Below, in pieces: positions 30,913 to 40,200 of a DNA stretch of 64,000 nt. A program made the position numbers and the translations under genes. The notes under the pieces are model-generated. The model worked only from the letters and a program-made list of their open reading frames with translations, had not been told where the DNA came from and made no database searches. The stretch is from Aurantiochytrium sp. KH105 (Eukaryota > Sar > Bigyra > Thraustochytrida > Thraustochytriidae): the NCBI GenBank assembly GCA_003116975.1, contig BGKB01000021.1, forward strand, positions 806,001-870,000, written 5' to 3'. Positions within the stretch are counted from its first letter, which is position 1. Each line of letters opens with the position of its first letter.

Positions 30913-31650
30913 ATGAAGGTCATCGTGGCGGGGCCGCCCAAGACGGGCACGACCTCTCTGGCGGCAGCGCTGAGCGAGCTGGGGCTCGTCGTGTATGACT
31001 CGGACGAGCAGGTGAGCGTGCTCTTGGATGATTGGCATGAAATTCTGATGGATGGGGAGGAAGAACCAGACTTTGCGGGCATGTTTGCCGGCGTGGACGC
31101 TATTACCGATGGGCCTGCGTTTTCCTTTTGGGAGCAGCTGCTGCAGACCTTTCCGGACGCACGTGTGATTCTCCTCACGCGCGATGAAGACGATTGGATC
31201 GAATCGTACCGAAAACAAAAGGAAGTGGAATCGAGCTATCGCTGGCTCACCTGGTTTTCGAGCGAGTTTGCTCGCGTCTTTGAAGTTGCTGACGCCTCGG
31301 AGAAATTTAGCATGGGCTCCGAGCGCTTCATCCCGTACCTCTATCGTTTGCGCTTGCGAATGCACAATGAACGTGTGCGACGCATTGTGCCCAAGGACCA
31401 GCTGCTCGAGTATAGTGTGCGTGATGGCTGGGGCCCCTTGTGTCATTTCCTTGGCGTCCCGGCACCTGAAACGCCTTTCCCGCACGCGAATCAGAACGCG
31501 AGCGACTACAAGCAAGAGTTCCGTGAGATCCGCAACATGATTCTTATTGGTTTCTCTGTGCGCGTGCTTGCGCTCGCGTCTTTGGCATCTCTTTGTGCGC
31601 TCGGTGTGTCACGATTCACGGGCGGTCGTGCGCCCAGTGCTCCTCGATAG
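30913..31650 (+). CDS. small sulfotransferase-family protein with C-terminal membrane anchor
   Basis: Predicted 245 residues from the ATG at 30913, which places MKVIVAGPPKTGTTSLAAAL at the very start. This is the 5'-phosphosulfate-binding loop of PAPS-dependent sulfotransferases (PxxGTT). RVILLTRDEDDWIESYRK is the 3'-phosphate-binding segment. DGWGPLCHFLGVPAPETPFP near the C terminus is characteristic of the Sulfotransfer_4 family common in protists, fungi and nematodes. A hydrophobic stretch at about residues 211-232 (ILIGFSVRVLALASLASLCAL) suggests a C-terminal membrane tail. The acceptor is unknown. An upstream in-frame extension to 30694 is open but would bury the loop and is unlikely. 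Confidence 0.85.
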   Translation: MKVIVAGPPKTGTTSLAAALSELGLVVYDSDEQVSVLLDDWHEILMDGEEEPDFAGMFAGVDAITDGPAFSFWEQLLQTFPDARVILLTRDEDDWIESYRKQKEVESSYRWLTWFSSEFARVFEVADASEKFSMGSERFIPYLYRLRLRMHNERVRRIVPKDQLLEYSVRDGWGPLCHFLGVPAPETPFPHANQNASDYKQEFREIRNMILIGFSVRVLALASLASLCALGVSRFTGGRAPSAPR

Positions 31651-32292
31651 TATGGCAGCTTCTTGTCAGGGTTCTAGGACCATCCTTTTGCTTGCAAGCT
31701 TTATTGACTAGCTTCTTTGCTTGCGAGCTTGCGTGTCGTCGGACGGAAAGCAATGTCGCCGTTGCAACAATGCGCGACAGAATAAAATTCTTCTCCTCTC
31801 TGTATTCAATCCAGTCAATTTTTCTTTCTTTCGAATTGGGATCTGCTTGGTCTCATCAGTTGTCTGCCCTGGTGGCCCATAGGCCCAATTTCTCTCTCTC
31901 TCTCTCTCTCTCTCACTCTCTCTCTTTCGCATGAGGCAGCGAGTGTGTCAGAGAAAAAGTGTAAATAAATCCGTTGGAACCTGAGCTGACTCAGCGTTGC
32001 CCTTCCTCTATGACATGCGCACATTGTAGTGCTACCTTACAGCACAGCACACCACGGCACAGTCTGACTGTGAAGGCGAAGTCTTTATTTTTAAAGTGTA
32101 ACTGTCACTTCCATCTCGGCCACCCTTGCTGTAGTGGTAACGCAATAAGTGTCCGACATTGCGAGACGCAGCAGCTTGCCCAAGCCGAGCAATCAGTCCC
32201 TTAACGCGTGACTCCCTTTGCGACATTTTTGTTGGCGCTGGCTGTCGTCTCTCGTGCGTTGTTGTTCACATCGGTCTGGTACGAAATAGAGG
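31651..32292. other. intergenic region with a CT dinucleotide run
   Basis: The 3' UTR of the sulfotransferase and the promoter of the ABCG gene share these 642 bp. A CT microsatellite occupies about 31891-31927. I see no gene or RNA. Confidence 0.55.
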
Positions 32293-34101
32293 ATGGCGTC
32301 GCAAAAGGTGTCGCCCGAGCCCGATGAGCTCCCTGTGCTCGAGCTGGAGCTGCGCAACCTGTCGCGTGATGTCAAAGTGCCAGGAAAGGGATTCAGACGC
32401 ATGTCGAAGCGTATTCTGCACAACTTTAACGCGAGATTTACATCCGGTGAGCTATGTGCCGTCATGGGCGGCAGCGGAGGGGGAAAGAGCTCCTTGCTGT
32501 CAGAGATTGCCAAGGGGAGTGATGCCATGCGTCTGAATGGGCAACCGCTTCCGCAGCGCTACCGCGACGCAGTGTGCGTAATTCCGCAAGCCGACATTCT
32601 CTTTCCAGCGCTCACACCGCGACAGTCACTTCGATACAGTGCGATGCTTCGCCTGCCCTCGAGCGCGCCCGCCAGCCAAATCGAAGAAGTGGTGGACCGC
32701 CTCATCTCCGATCTCAGTCTCACCAAGTGCAAAGACACCCCCGTCGGAGATGAGAACCGTCGTGGAGTAAGCGGCGGAGAGCGCAAACGCGTGTCTATCG
32801 GCACAGAATTGGTCGTGAATCCTAGCATTCTTCTCGTCGACGAGCCGTCTTCGGGTCTGGACTCCACCACGGCCGAGGGTGTGGTCGAACTTTTGCGGCG
32901 GCTGGCCAAAGAGCACGGGCAAATGGTGATTTGCACCATTCACCAGCCGAGCTACAAGCTCTTTTGCTCCTTTGACAAGCTGCTCTTGCTGCATCATGGC
33001 CGCGTCGTTTACAATGGACGTACGCAACAGCCGCTCCATGATTACTTTATCTCGATTGGATTCAAGTCTCCCGAGTTCGAGAATCCTCTTGACTACTACA
33101 TGCGCGTGCTGCAGGAGCGGGATGAAGAGGACCAAGACTTTTTTGCCAACAAATGGGCAGAGCTCGACGATGCAAAGCGAGAGGCTCTTGACACCCCACG
33201 ACATCCCACGGCGAGTGCGTCAGGTGTCTCCGAAGCGGCAATGGCAAAGATGACGGCGCGGAACTCGTGGATGCATCAGTTCACAACCTTGCTCCGGCGC
33301 TTCTTTCAAGATACACTTCGAGACAAGACGAAATTCGCGCAAAATCTCATGCTAAAGCTCATGACAGGAACAATGCTTGGCATCGTCTTTGTGAATCAGG
33401 CACGCGAGACATCGCTGGACTCTGCTTTTGAGCGCACATCGCCTCTTTTCTTTCTGGTCATTTCGGGAATTCTCGATACTGCGTTTGCCGCGATCTTAGT
33501 TCTTCCGTTGACGCGCCCGCTCCTCGTTCGAGAGTACCGTAACGGAGCGTACTCTGTGTCGTCGTTGTTCGCGGCACAGATCTGTACAAGCCTGTTTTTT
33601 GACCCGCTGTCGAGTTTAGCATACTCTGTCGCAATTCCTATCGTTGGATTGTACCCTTCCGTGGACCAGTTCCTCAAATATCTCTTGGTGAGCATGGTAA
33701 TGACTGCGTTTGGCTCTGCTCTAGGTCTCATGCTGGGAAGTACAAGCAAAGATGTCATGGAGGCACAGAACAAGCTCGTACCCGTCTTGATGCCGCTGCT
33801 TCTTTTTTGCGGTTTCTTGATCCGGCGCGACAAGATTCCAATCTACTTTCGCTGGCTGTACTATGTGAGCCCCTTCCAATGGTCTCTGTCGGCGCTCCTC
33901 GTGGCTGAATTCGAGCCATTGGAACTCGTTGATGCAAGCGGAAATGTAGTCACGGGTTCCATGTACCTTGCCGGCCTCGGGCTCGAAGTTGATGAGTACT
34001 GGCGCGACATCGGCGTTTTGGGGGGTCTGACATTGGCCATGTTTCTCTTCGCATTCATTAACGTGCGCATTGCCATCCACAAGCAGGCCAAGGATAATTG
34101 A
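32293..34101 (+). CDS. ABCG-type half-transporter, copy A
   Basis: 602 residues, a usual length for an ABCG half-transporter. The N-terminal nucleotide-binding domain has Walker A MGGSGGGKSS (residues ~56-65), a Q-loop region IPQADILFPALTPRQ, signature VSGGERKRVSIG, Walker B ILLVDEPSSGLD and the H-loop TIHQPS. The C-terminal half carries about six membrane segments, such as GTMLGIVFVNQA, LFFLVISGILDTAFAAILVLPL and VLMPLLLFCGFLI. It must dimerise to work. ABCG proteins typically export sterols, lipids or xenobiotics; the cargo cannot be read here. It is a close paralog of the gene at 45027-46997, with long identical stretches from the Walker A to the H-loop. It converges on the kinase-TIR gene with 211 bp between stops. 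Confidence 0.93.
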   Translation: MASQKVSPEPDELPVLELELRNLSRDVKVPGKGFRRMSKRILHNFNARFTSGELCAVMGGSGGGKSSLLSEIAKGSDAMRLNGQPLPQRYRDAVCVIPQADILFPALTPRQSLRYSAMLRLPSSAPASQIEEVVDRLISDLSLTKCKDTPVGDENRRGVSGGERKRVSIGTELVVNPSILLVDEPSSGLDSTTAEGVVELLRRLAKEHGQMVICTIHQPSYKLFCSFDKLLLLHHGRVVYNGRTQQPLHDYFISIGFKSPEFENPLDYYMRVLQERDEEDQDFFANKWAELDDAKREALDTPRHPTASASGVSEAAMAKMTARNSWMHQFTTLLRRFFQDTLRDKTKFAQNLMLKLMTGTMLGIVFVNQARETSLDSAFERTSPLFFLVISGILDTAFAAILVLPLTRPLLVREYRNGAYSVSSLFAAQICTSLFFDPLSSLAYSVAIPIVGLYPSVDQFLKYLLVSMVMTAFGSALGLMLGSTSKDVMEAQNKLVPVLMPLLLFCGFLIRRDKIPIYFRWLYYVSPFQWSLSALLVAEFEPLELVDASGNVVTGSMYLAGLGLEVDEYWRDIGVLGGLTLAMFLFAFINVRIAIHKQAKDN

Positions 34102-34312
34102 GAACTTTATGGTCGGACTCTCAATGTCTGCGCTATCGTTGTCATGGATGCATGCAATTGGGCGATTGGACTTTGCAATGTGCGACACCAAGCTAAAGGA
34201 CCAACAGGCTAACCGTCTCTCCATTCATTACTCCTGTCTGGGCTGCAGTGTAAAACTTTCATACAAACAAACAATAAAAGAAGTAGGGCCAAGGTGTTTA
34301 GTTTATTCGTTC
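34102..34312. other. convergent 3' intergenic region
   Basis: 211 bp between the stops of ABCG copy A (+) and the kinase-TIR gene (-). An AATAAA hexamer at 34272-34277 could serve as the polyadenylation signal of the ABCG gene. Confidence 0.5.
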
Positions 34313-37258
34313 TCATAGTTGCGAACGTCGGAGCTTGGCCGCGCGAGAGCAAAGCTCATCGATAAGCGCGGGCTGCTCATGACCGACCATGTACACTCCA
34401 TCTCTCACTTCCGCATCTGTCCTCCACGCTAAAAGCTCGAGATGATCAAAGAGCCTGCTTTGCACCTCTTGGCTGCATGTGCCAACGTGTTCCGCATCAG
34501 CAGCATTAAAAGTACTTTCATCGGCCACCGCCAAAAGAGGAAGCCCACTCAGGCGTTCGCTTGTCAAGGCATCGTGAACATCGCCGAGACAATCTTGCTC
34601 CAGCACGACGATAACCACGGATGAACCCTCGTGAATGGCATCTTGAAATAGACTTGCCAGGACGCTAGCAGTTGCGTTCATGTTGAGCTTGGCGACAAGC
34701 TCTATTGCAATTTCCGAATCTGACTTCGCTACAACCGTGATGAAGAGAGGATCTGCCACTAGGTTCAGCAATGGACGAAGCGGTGGACTTACCTGAAAGC
34801 CCGCATGATCAGCGAGCGCTCTTAGCATTGCACCCTCCTCAAAAAGACGTCGGCGATACGGGATGCGCTTGCAAAGGGACAGAGCATCTTCTGCGAGGCC
34901 AAAGACTTCGTCCGGGTCAAAGTTGAGGTTTTCGAGAGTCTCACGAAGCTGACGCGTATCCCGCGTGCGACGAAGAGATCTCGCCTTTGCCGTAGCTTCA
35001 TCGAGCTGCTTGCGTCGAGATGAAGTTTGCTCGGAGTTGTACTGTGTCTGGCATGAGCGAAGGAAATCACCTGCGCTTGCGATTTCGTCATCAAGGTCGA
35101 CATTGCCTTCTTCCCAGTCCACGGCATACCACGGCTCGTCAATGCCCGTGTGCCAGGGGCTGAAGCGCTGGTCTTCTTCTACAATAAAGATAATGTGCTC
35201 TTGCAGCCCACCAGGCATGCTGGAAAAGTAGTCAATGGCGAACTTTAGTCCTGCAAGGCAAAAAGGGCGGAACAGTGCATCTCTCGTCAGCACCAAAACA
35301 AAGCGTTGCGAAGAAAGCACACCTCGCTGGAGACTTGCAAGAGTTACCTCGGCAGCACGCATCTCCGTCCAAGCCGACATCTGGTATCGCTCAAGGCCAA
35401 ACGCAAGATTCTTGACGATTCCTGCTGCCTGTTTTTGCATGTGCGACAGGAAAAAGTGGTACGTGGAAAGCTCGGTCAGCTCATTGTGCCCATGATCCGC
35501 GTAAAAGTCGCCTGTGTGATCGTCTCTCGAAAGCCTGGGACTTGTTGTGCGACCAAAAAGACTAAAACGTCTCGGAACGACCAGCTTGTGGAGACTCAAC
35601 ACCCGACGCGAAAAGCGCATCTTCTTTTTGCGATGTTCGTCGCGCCCAGTCCCGCTCGTAGCGACGTCCTCGTCGTTGTCCGGTCTGCATGAGTTTTGCG
35701 GCCGCATGAAATCGAAAAAAGGATGATCCTCGATGATTTGCGTCATGGTGATGCGCTCCGTAGGGTCGCCGCGTAAGCAAAGCCGAACGAGGTCGCGAGC
35801 GGCCTCGATGGCATCAGCTCCATCTGGTCTCAGACCGTCACCTTTGCCCATGCCATTGGTTTCGCGTTCTTTGATGCGCTCAAGGCGTTCATCGTCAAGA
35901 GCAAGCCAGTTCATGAGCTCTGTCTTATCCCGGCCATGCACCAGGTTATCGTCAGATTCATCGACCATGAAAAGCTTGGTCCCGGAGAGCATTTGATAGA
36001 GAACGACGCCAAAGCCCCAGACGTCCAAGGCCGCACTGACAGTGGGGGCCTTGTCCGCGCGGGCTTGGTGAAGAAAGTGCCATTGTGCCAGCTCGGGAGC
36101 TGCATACCCGGTGCTTACCTTTTCCGTGACTCTCTGTGTGTTCAGAATCCGAGCCGAGGCGTCAAGGTCAATGAGCTGCCACTCCTCGTCGGGCGGACCA
36201 TTGAGCTGCTCCCCTGTCACGTTCTGCCGCCACGCATCGGGTACCTGGACCCGGCCGCCCGTCTCATCATAAGAGAACGTGTGTTGCTTCGAGGGAACCA
36301 CACGCACAGCGTTGCGCGGCTTGATGTCGCCATGGATACGCCCGCTGTTGTGGAGATCTTGGATGGCCAACGCGATTTTGTACGCGATCGTGCGAACTTT
36401 TTGCAAGTCTCGTCCTGCAAAGCGCTCTGTGTTGATGGCTTCGAAAAGCGAACGAGAGCCTTGCGGCATGACCAGACATTGCTCATCATCGAGACGCGCA
36501 GCAAAGTCGGGATCTTCGCGGTGTAGAAGCGGCAAGCAGCCCGCAAGTGACGCCCCTCCTTCACTTGAGATGTCGCGCGCAGAAATCTCACGGGCATATT
36601 GCTCTTTGTCACGCATGATTTTGAGCGCCACCGCCTTGTTAGTCTGGATGTCGGTTGCATAGTGCACCGCGCAAGTCTTGGACTCGTGAACGGGGGGGCC
36701 TTTCGCGACACTGTAGCGATCAAGATAGGTGCCATAGGTTTTGGCCCACTCTTTTGTATTCTGGTTGGTTAATGCAAGTGAACGAACGCTCCGTCCACCG
36801 CTGTCCTCGGCCTCCATCATGAGTAGCCCATCTCTGAGAAGCAAGCGCTTCGCAATAATTTCCTCGCAAAAGCGCTGTTGAAGGGAGAAATGCGTTGTCG
36901 TCTGATGGCAGTCAAAAAGCGCATGAACCAACGGAAGTTTATTCTCCTCATCCGCAAACATCGTGCCTTCGTATGCGTCGCTCACGCCGACTTGAAGCCA
37001 CAGCTCGTGGTCAGCAAAGAGAGAGTGCATCTCCGGATCCTCCTTGTCGAGGACGAGAACAAAGGTTGCAAAGATATGCGCATTGGTTCTTGCCAATGTA
37101 TGTGCGAGCTGAGTCCATTGACCTGTTTCTGCGTCAAAAAGGCTATGGCGAATTCGCTGCACTCGCACGTCGCCTCGCTGCAAAGAGAAGAGCTCGTCCC
37201 AGCTCAGGTCTTGGGGAAGTTCAGGCAGGCCTCTAACGCGAGATGTGATGGTCAGCAT
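34313..37258 (-). CDS. protein kinase-TIR ORF, probably the last exon of an LRR-kinase-TIR gene
   Basis: Read alone from the first ATG (37258) it gives 981 residues. Residues ~185-507 are a protein kinase: VALKIM (Lys213), catalytic loop IHGDIKPRNAV (Asp311, Asn316; HGD instead of HRD), metal-binding DLD (364-366) in place of DFG, YAAPEL as APE, and DVWGFGVVLYQML. All catalytic residues are present, so it may be active. Residues ~588-790 form a TIR-like domain (TYHFFLSHMQ, RFVLVLTRDALF, FRPFCLAGLKFAI). Where active TIR NADases have Glu (WCxxE), this has Gly, so NAD+ cleavage is unlikely and an adaptor role is likelier. The last ~190 residues have no recognised domain. Splicing from the upstream LRR exons would enter at 37232, removing nine residues of this ORF. 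Confidence 0.85.
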   Translation of the reverse strand: MLTITSRVRGLPELPQDLSWDELFSLQRGDVRVQRIRHSLFDAETGQWTQLAHTLARTNAHIFATFVLVLDKEDPEMHSLFADHELWLQVGVSDAYEGTMFADEENKLPLVHALFDCHQTTTHFSLQQRFCEEIIAKRLLLRDGLLMMEAEDSGGRSVRSLALTNQNTKEWAKTYGTYLDRYSVAKGPPVHESKTCAVHYATDIQTNKAVALKIMRDKEQYAREISARDISSEGGASLAGCLPLLHREDPDFAARLDDEQCLVMPQGSRSLFEAINTERFAGRDLQKVRTIAYKIALAIQDLHNSGRIHGDIKPRNAVRVVPSKQHTFSYDETGGRVQVPDAWRQNVTGEQLNGPPDEEWQLIDLDASARILNTQRVTEKVSTGYAAPELAQWHFLHQARADKAPTVSAALDVWGFGVVLYQMLSGTKLFMVDESDDNLVHGRDKTELMNWLALDDERLERIKERETNGMGKGDGLRPDGADAIEAARDLVRLCLRGDPTERITMTQIIEDHPFFDFMRPQNSCRPDNDEDVATSGTGRDEHRKKKMRFSRRVLSLHKLVVPRRFSLFGRTTSPRLSRDDHTGDFYADHGHNELTELSTYHFFLSHMQKQAAGIVKNLAFGLERYQMSAWTEMRAAEVTLASLQRGVLSSQRFVLVLTRDALFRPFCLAGLKFAIDYFSSMPGGLQEHIIFIVEEDQRFSPWHTGIDEPWYAVDWEEGNVDLDDEIASAGDFLRSCQTQYNSEQTSSRRKQLDEATAKARSLRRTRDTRQLRETLENLNFDPDEVFGLAEDALSLCKRIPYRRRLFEEGAMLRALADHAGFQVSPPLRPLLNLVADPLFITVVAKSDSEIAIELVAKLNMNATASVLASLFQDAIHEGSSVVIVVLEQDCLGDVHDALTSERLSGLPLLAVADESTFNAADAEHVGTCSQEVQSRLFDHLELLAWRTDAEVRDGVYMVGHEQPALIDELCSRAAKLRRSQL

Positions 37259-37286
37259 GGAAGACAAACAAGGTGCGCCTGAATGA

Positions 37287-40200
37287 CTAGTAAACGTACC
37301 CGACAGTAGCCAAGCTGTTTTTGTGAAGGAGAAGTAACTCCGCCACCGCAGCGATACCTGGGGGGCTCATCTTGTTGAACCCGAAGCTGCGCATGATAAT
37401 CGGGGCGACACAGCAAGGAAACGTTAGTATCTATCCTCGCACTACCGTCGTCGTCTGTTCAAGTTATCCTATCTTCGTCACTCTTGTCTACTCGGACTTG
37501 GATCCACTTTTTGCATACACCCTTGCGGACAGTCAACGTACAAGAATTCCAAAAGGGAGCTGTGCTTGCCAACGCCGCGTCCGAGCGCAACAGCGCCCTC
37601 ATCGCCAATTTCATTGGACTGGAGCCTGTGCGTATGGGTTGCGTGACAAGGCGCGCGGAATGTCAGTGTCTATTCTGTTGCCATGGCGGCTGCTATGGCC
37701 TTCGTGCTTTCCCGCCATGATGTCCTCCGTCGTTGCCACCTTCCTGGCATCGCATGTAGATCCTCAAACTCACATTAGTACTTGGAGCGATGTGTTTCTA
37801 GCCAACTTCTTTCCTAGCTCCACAGCACCCTCGGTACCGAGTTTATTGTCCGAGAGACTACGCACAATTCGCGCGAAGAGTGTTCAATGTCAGCGCTTGA
37901 CCTTCATTTCCTGGCACCACCTGCACGCCGCAATGAACTGCGACTTTCAGCCCCAGCTTACCTGAGAGAGATGAGCGACTTGTTCTTGGCCAGTCCATCT
38001 GCGAGGGCAACAGCTCCATCAGCGCCAATCAGGTTCGCAGTAAGTCTTATTGTGAAATTTGTGGTCATGATCTGTCAGAACAAGTTTCTCCTGCACGCCA
38101 TTGCTCTCATACTTACTCTAATGAGGTCAACGACTTGTTCTTGCCCAAACCCTCCCCGAGCCCAGCAGCACCCAGGTCGCCGATTGCGTTGACGGAAAGA
38201 CTGCGTATTTGCGGTGGTAATGGTGAGCGCGAAGGGTCAGTGTCTTTCCGATGTTTTTCTTTGACACGCGCACGAGTGCATGGCAATAATGGCCGCCCAC
38301 GTGCATCAATTTATGCCGATTTCTGACCAGAATTAGAGTGCAACTTACTTTAAGTCCGTGAGCGAGTTGTTTTTGGCCAAACCTTTTCCGAGCTCAATGG
38401 CGCCCTCGTCCCCGATCTCGTTGCCGTAGAGCCTGTGAGTGCGAACAAACGATGGAAAATGGCGTTGCGCACGCAGAATGTCAGTCGCTATTCATGACCA
38501 GAGGTTTGGCACCCACTCCTCCTTTTAATCTTAATAAAAGTATGAACTCGAAAAGGTCGAGCTTGGGACTTACTTTAATATGGTCAGCGAGTTGTTTTGG
38601 GCCAAGCCTCTCCCGAGCCCGACAGCACCGTCGTCGCCGATGTCGTTAGACTCCAGTCTGCTCACATCCAGCGGATGTTAGGTAAAAGAATCGTCAGTGT
38701 TGGGTTCCAGGCCCTTCCCTTCATGTGATTATGTCCTCTTTGCTTTCCTGTAATGCATACAGAGCGATCCAGGCTATGGAGGAGGATAATCACGCTCAAC
38801 TTACGTCAAGGTCGACAGCGTTTTGCTCTTCGCAAGAGCTTTCCCGAGCGCAGCAGCGCCCGCATCGTCGATCTGGTTCATAGAAAGACTGGGTACGAAA
38901 TTCCGGGCAGCGAAAGCGGAATGTCAGTGCCGCCCACCACCTTGCTGACTTTTCATCCATTTATAAATCTTGCGCTCAAGCGCTCTTGCCGCTCTTTTGT
39001 CCACCACCACGAACCACACCACCACCCGCCACGCATCCGGACTTCTTTCCTTTTTGGTGGCACCTCAGGGTGGCAGCTAGGGCAAGCGCAGACGAAAACG
39101 TACCCCAACGAGCTAAGCGAGTTGCTCTCGCCAACGCCTTCTCCAATTGCAACAGCACCTTTGTTTGCAATGGCATTTGTTTGAAGACTGCGCGTGATCA
39201 TCAGTGCGTGGTGAGCTCTATGGCTGCCCTACATGTGGGCGTTCCAGTGTGCTCCCTATTCGGTCTTATTCGCGGAAACGAATTGCTAACTTACTTCAAT
39301 TCCTTGAGCGAGGTATTCTTACCCAAGGCTTTCCCGAGGCCAACAGCACCCTCGTCGCCAATCTGGTTCCGGCTCAAGCTATGTTGATGCGTTGTAGTAA
39401 CGACCAAGAAGAGTGTCAGTTTTCCAACGTCAGCAGAACGCCTTTATCTTATCACCAACACACCGACTTTATGCCAATGCACGCGCATTTAAGCCGCAGG
39501 GCACTCGGACATTCGCAGCCAACTTACTCCAGCGACGCAAGAGACTTGCTCTGGCTCAAGCCTTCCCCGAGTCCAAAAGCTCCCGAGGCGTCAATGGTGT
39601 TGCGCTGCAAACTGTATGTCGACTCGCGTGCATTGAGTCAGTCAAGACTCTCATTTCGTTGTGCATCCACGCAGACTGCATTGCATGAACTCTCAATTGG
39701 AACATTTCCGACTCGAATGACTCAGCATCCAACGTACTTTAGACTCGCGAGCGAAGGATGCTCGCTCAATGCTTTTCCGAGCGCCTGAGCACCTGCAGCG
39801 CCGACTTTGTTGTGGGCAAGGCTGCGCATGAGTAGAGACGAAAGCAAGGATCGCGAATCATCAGTTTAGCTTCATTCTTGCCTGGCCTCATGTGGATGAA
39901 AGAATTCATTCACGATTTCGTTGCTGCCGCACTTTTGCGTGTACTCGCATCTATCACGCTGATTCCATGCCTTTCATTTGCGATGACAACGTACTCGAGA
40001 ACTTTGAGTGAGTTGTTCTTGCCAAGGCCTTCTGCAAGCCCAGCAGCGCCAACACTGTCAACTCGGCAGCCACAAAGACTGTGGAATGAGCTCGAAGCGT
40101 CAGTACTCTTCCTTGCAGGCAGCTCATCTCTCTCCTCTTGCCTTTTCTTTGCCCTCTTCCAACAGTTTTTGCTCATTGCCCTTGTCGCGTGCGCACAAGA

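Noticed and set aside
37259-37267. Start of the kinase-TIR ORF at 37267
   Set aside because: The codon there is TTG; the first ATG is at 37258, and splicing from the LRR exons would enter at 37232.
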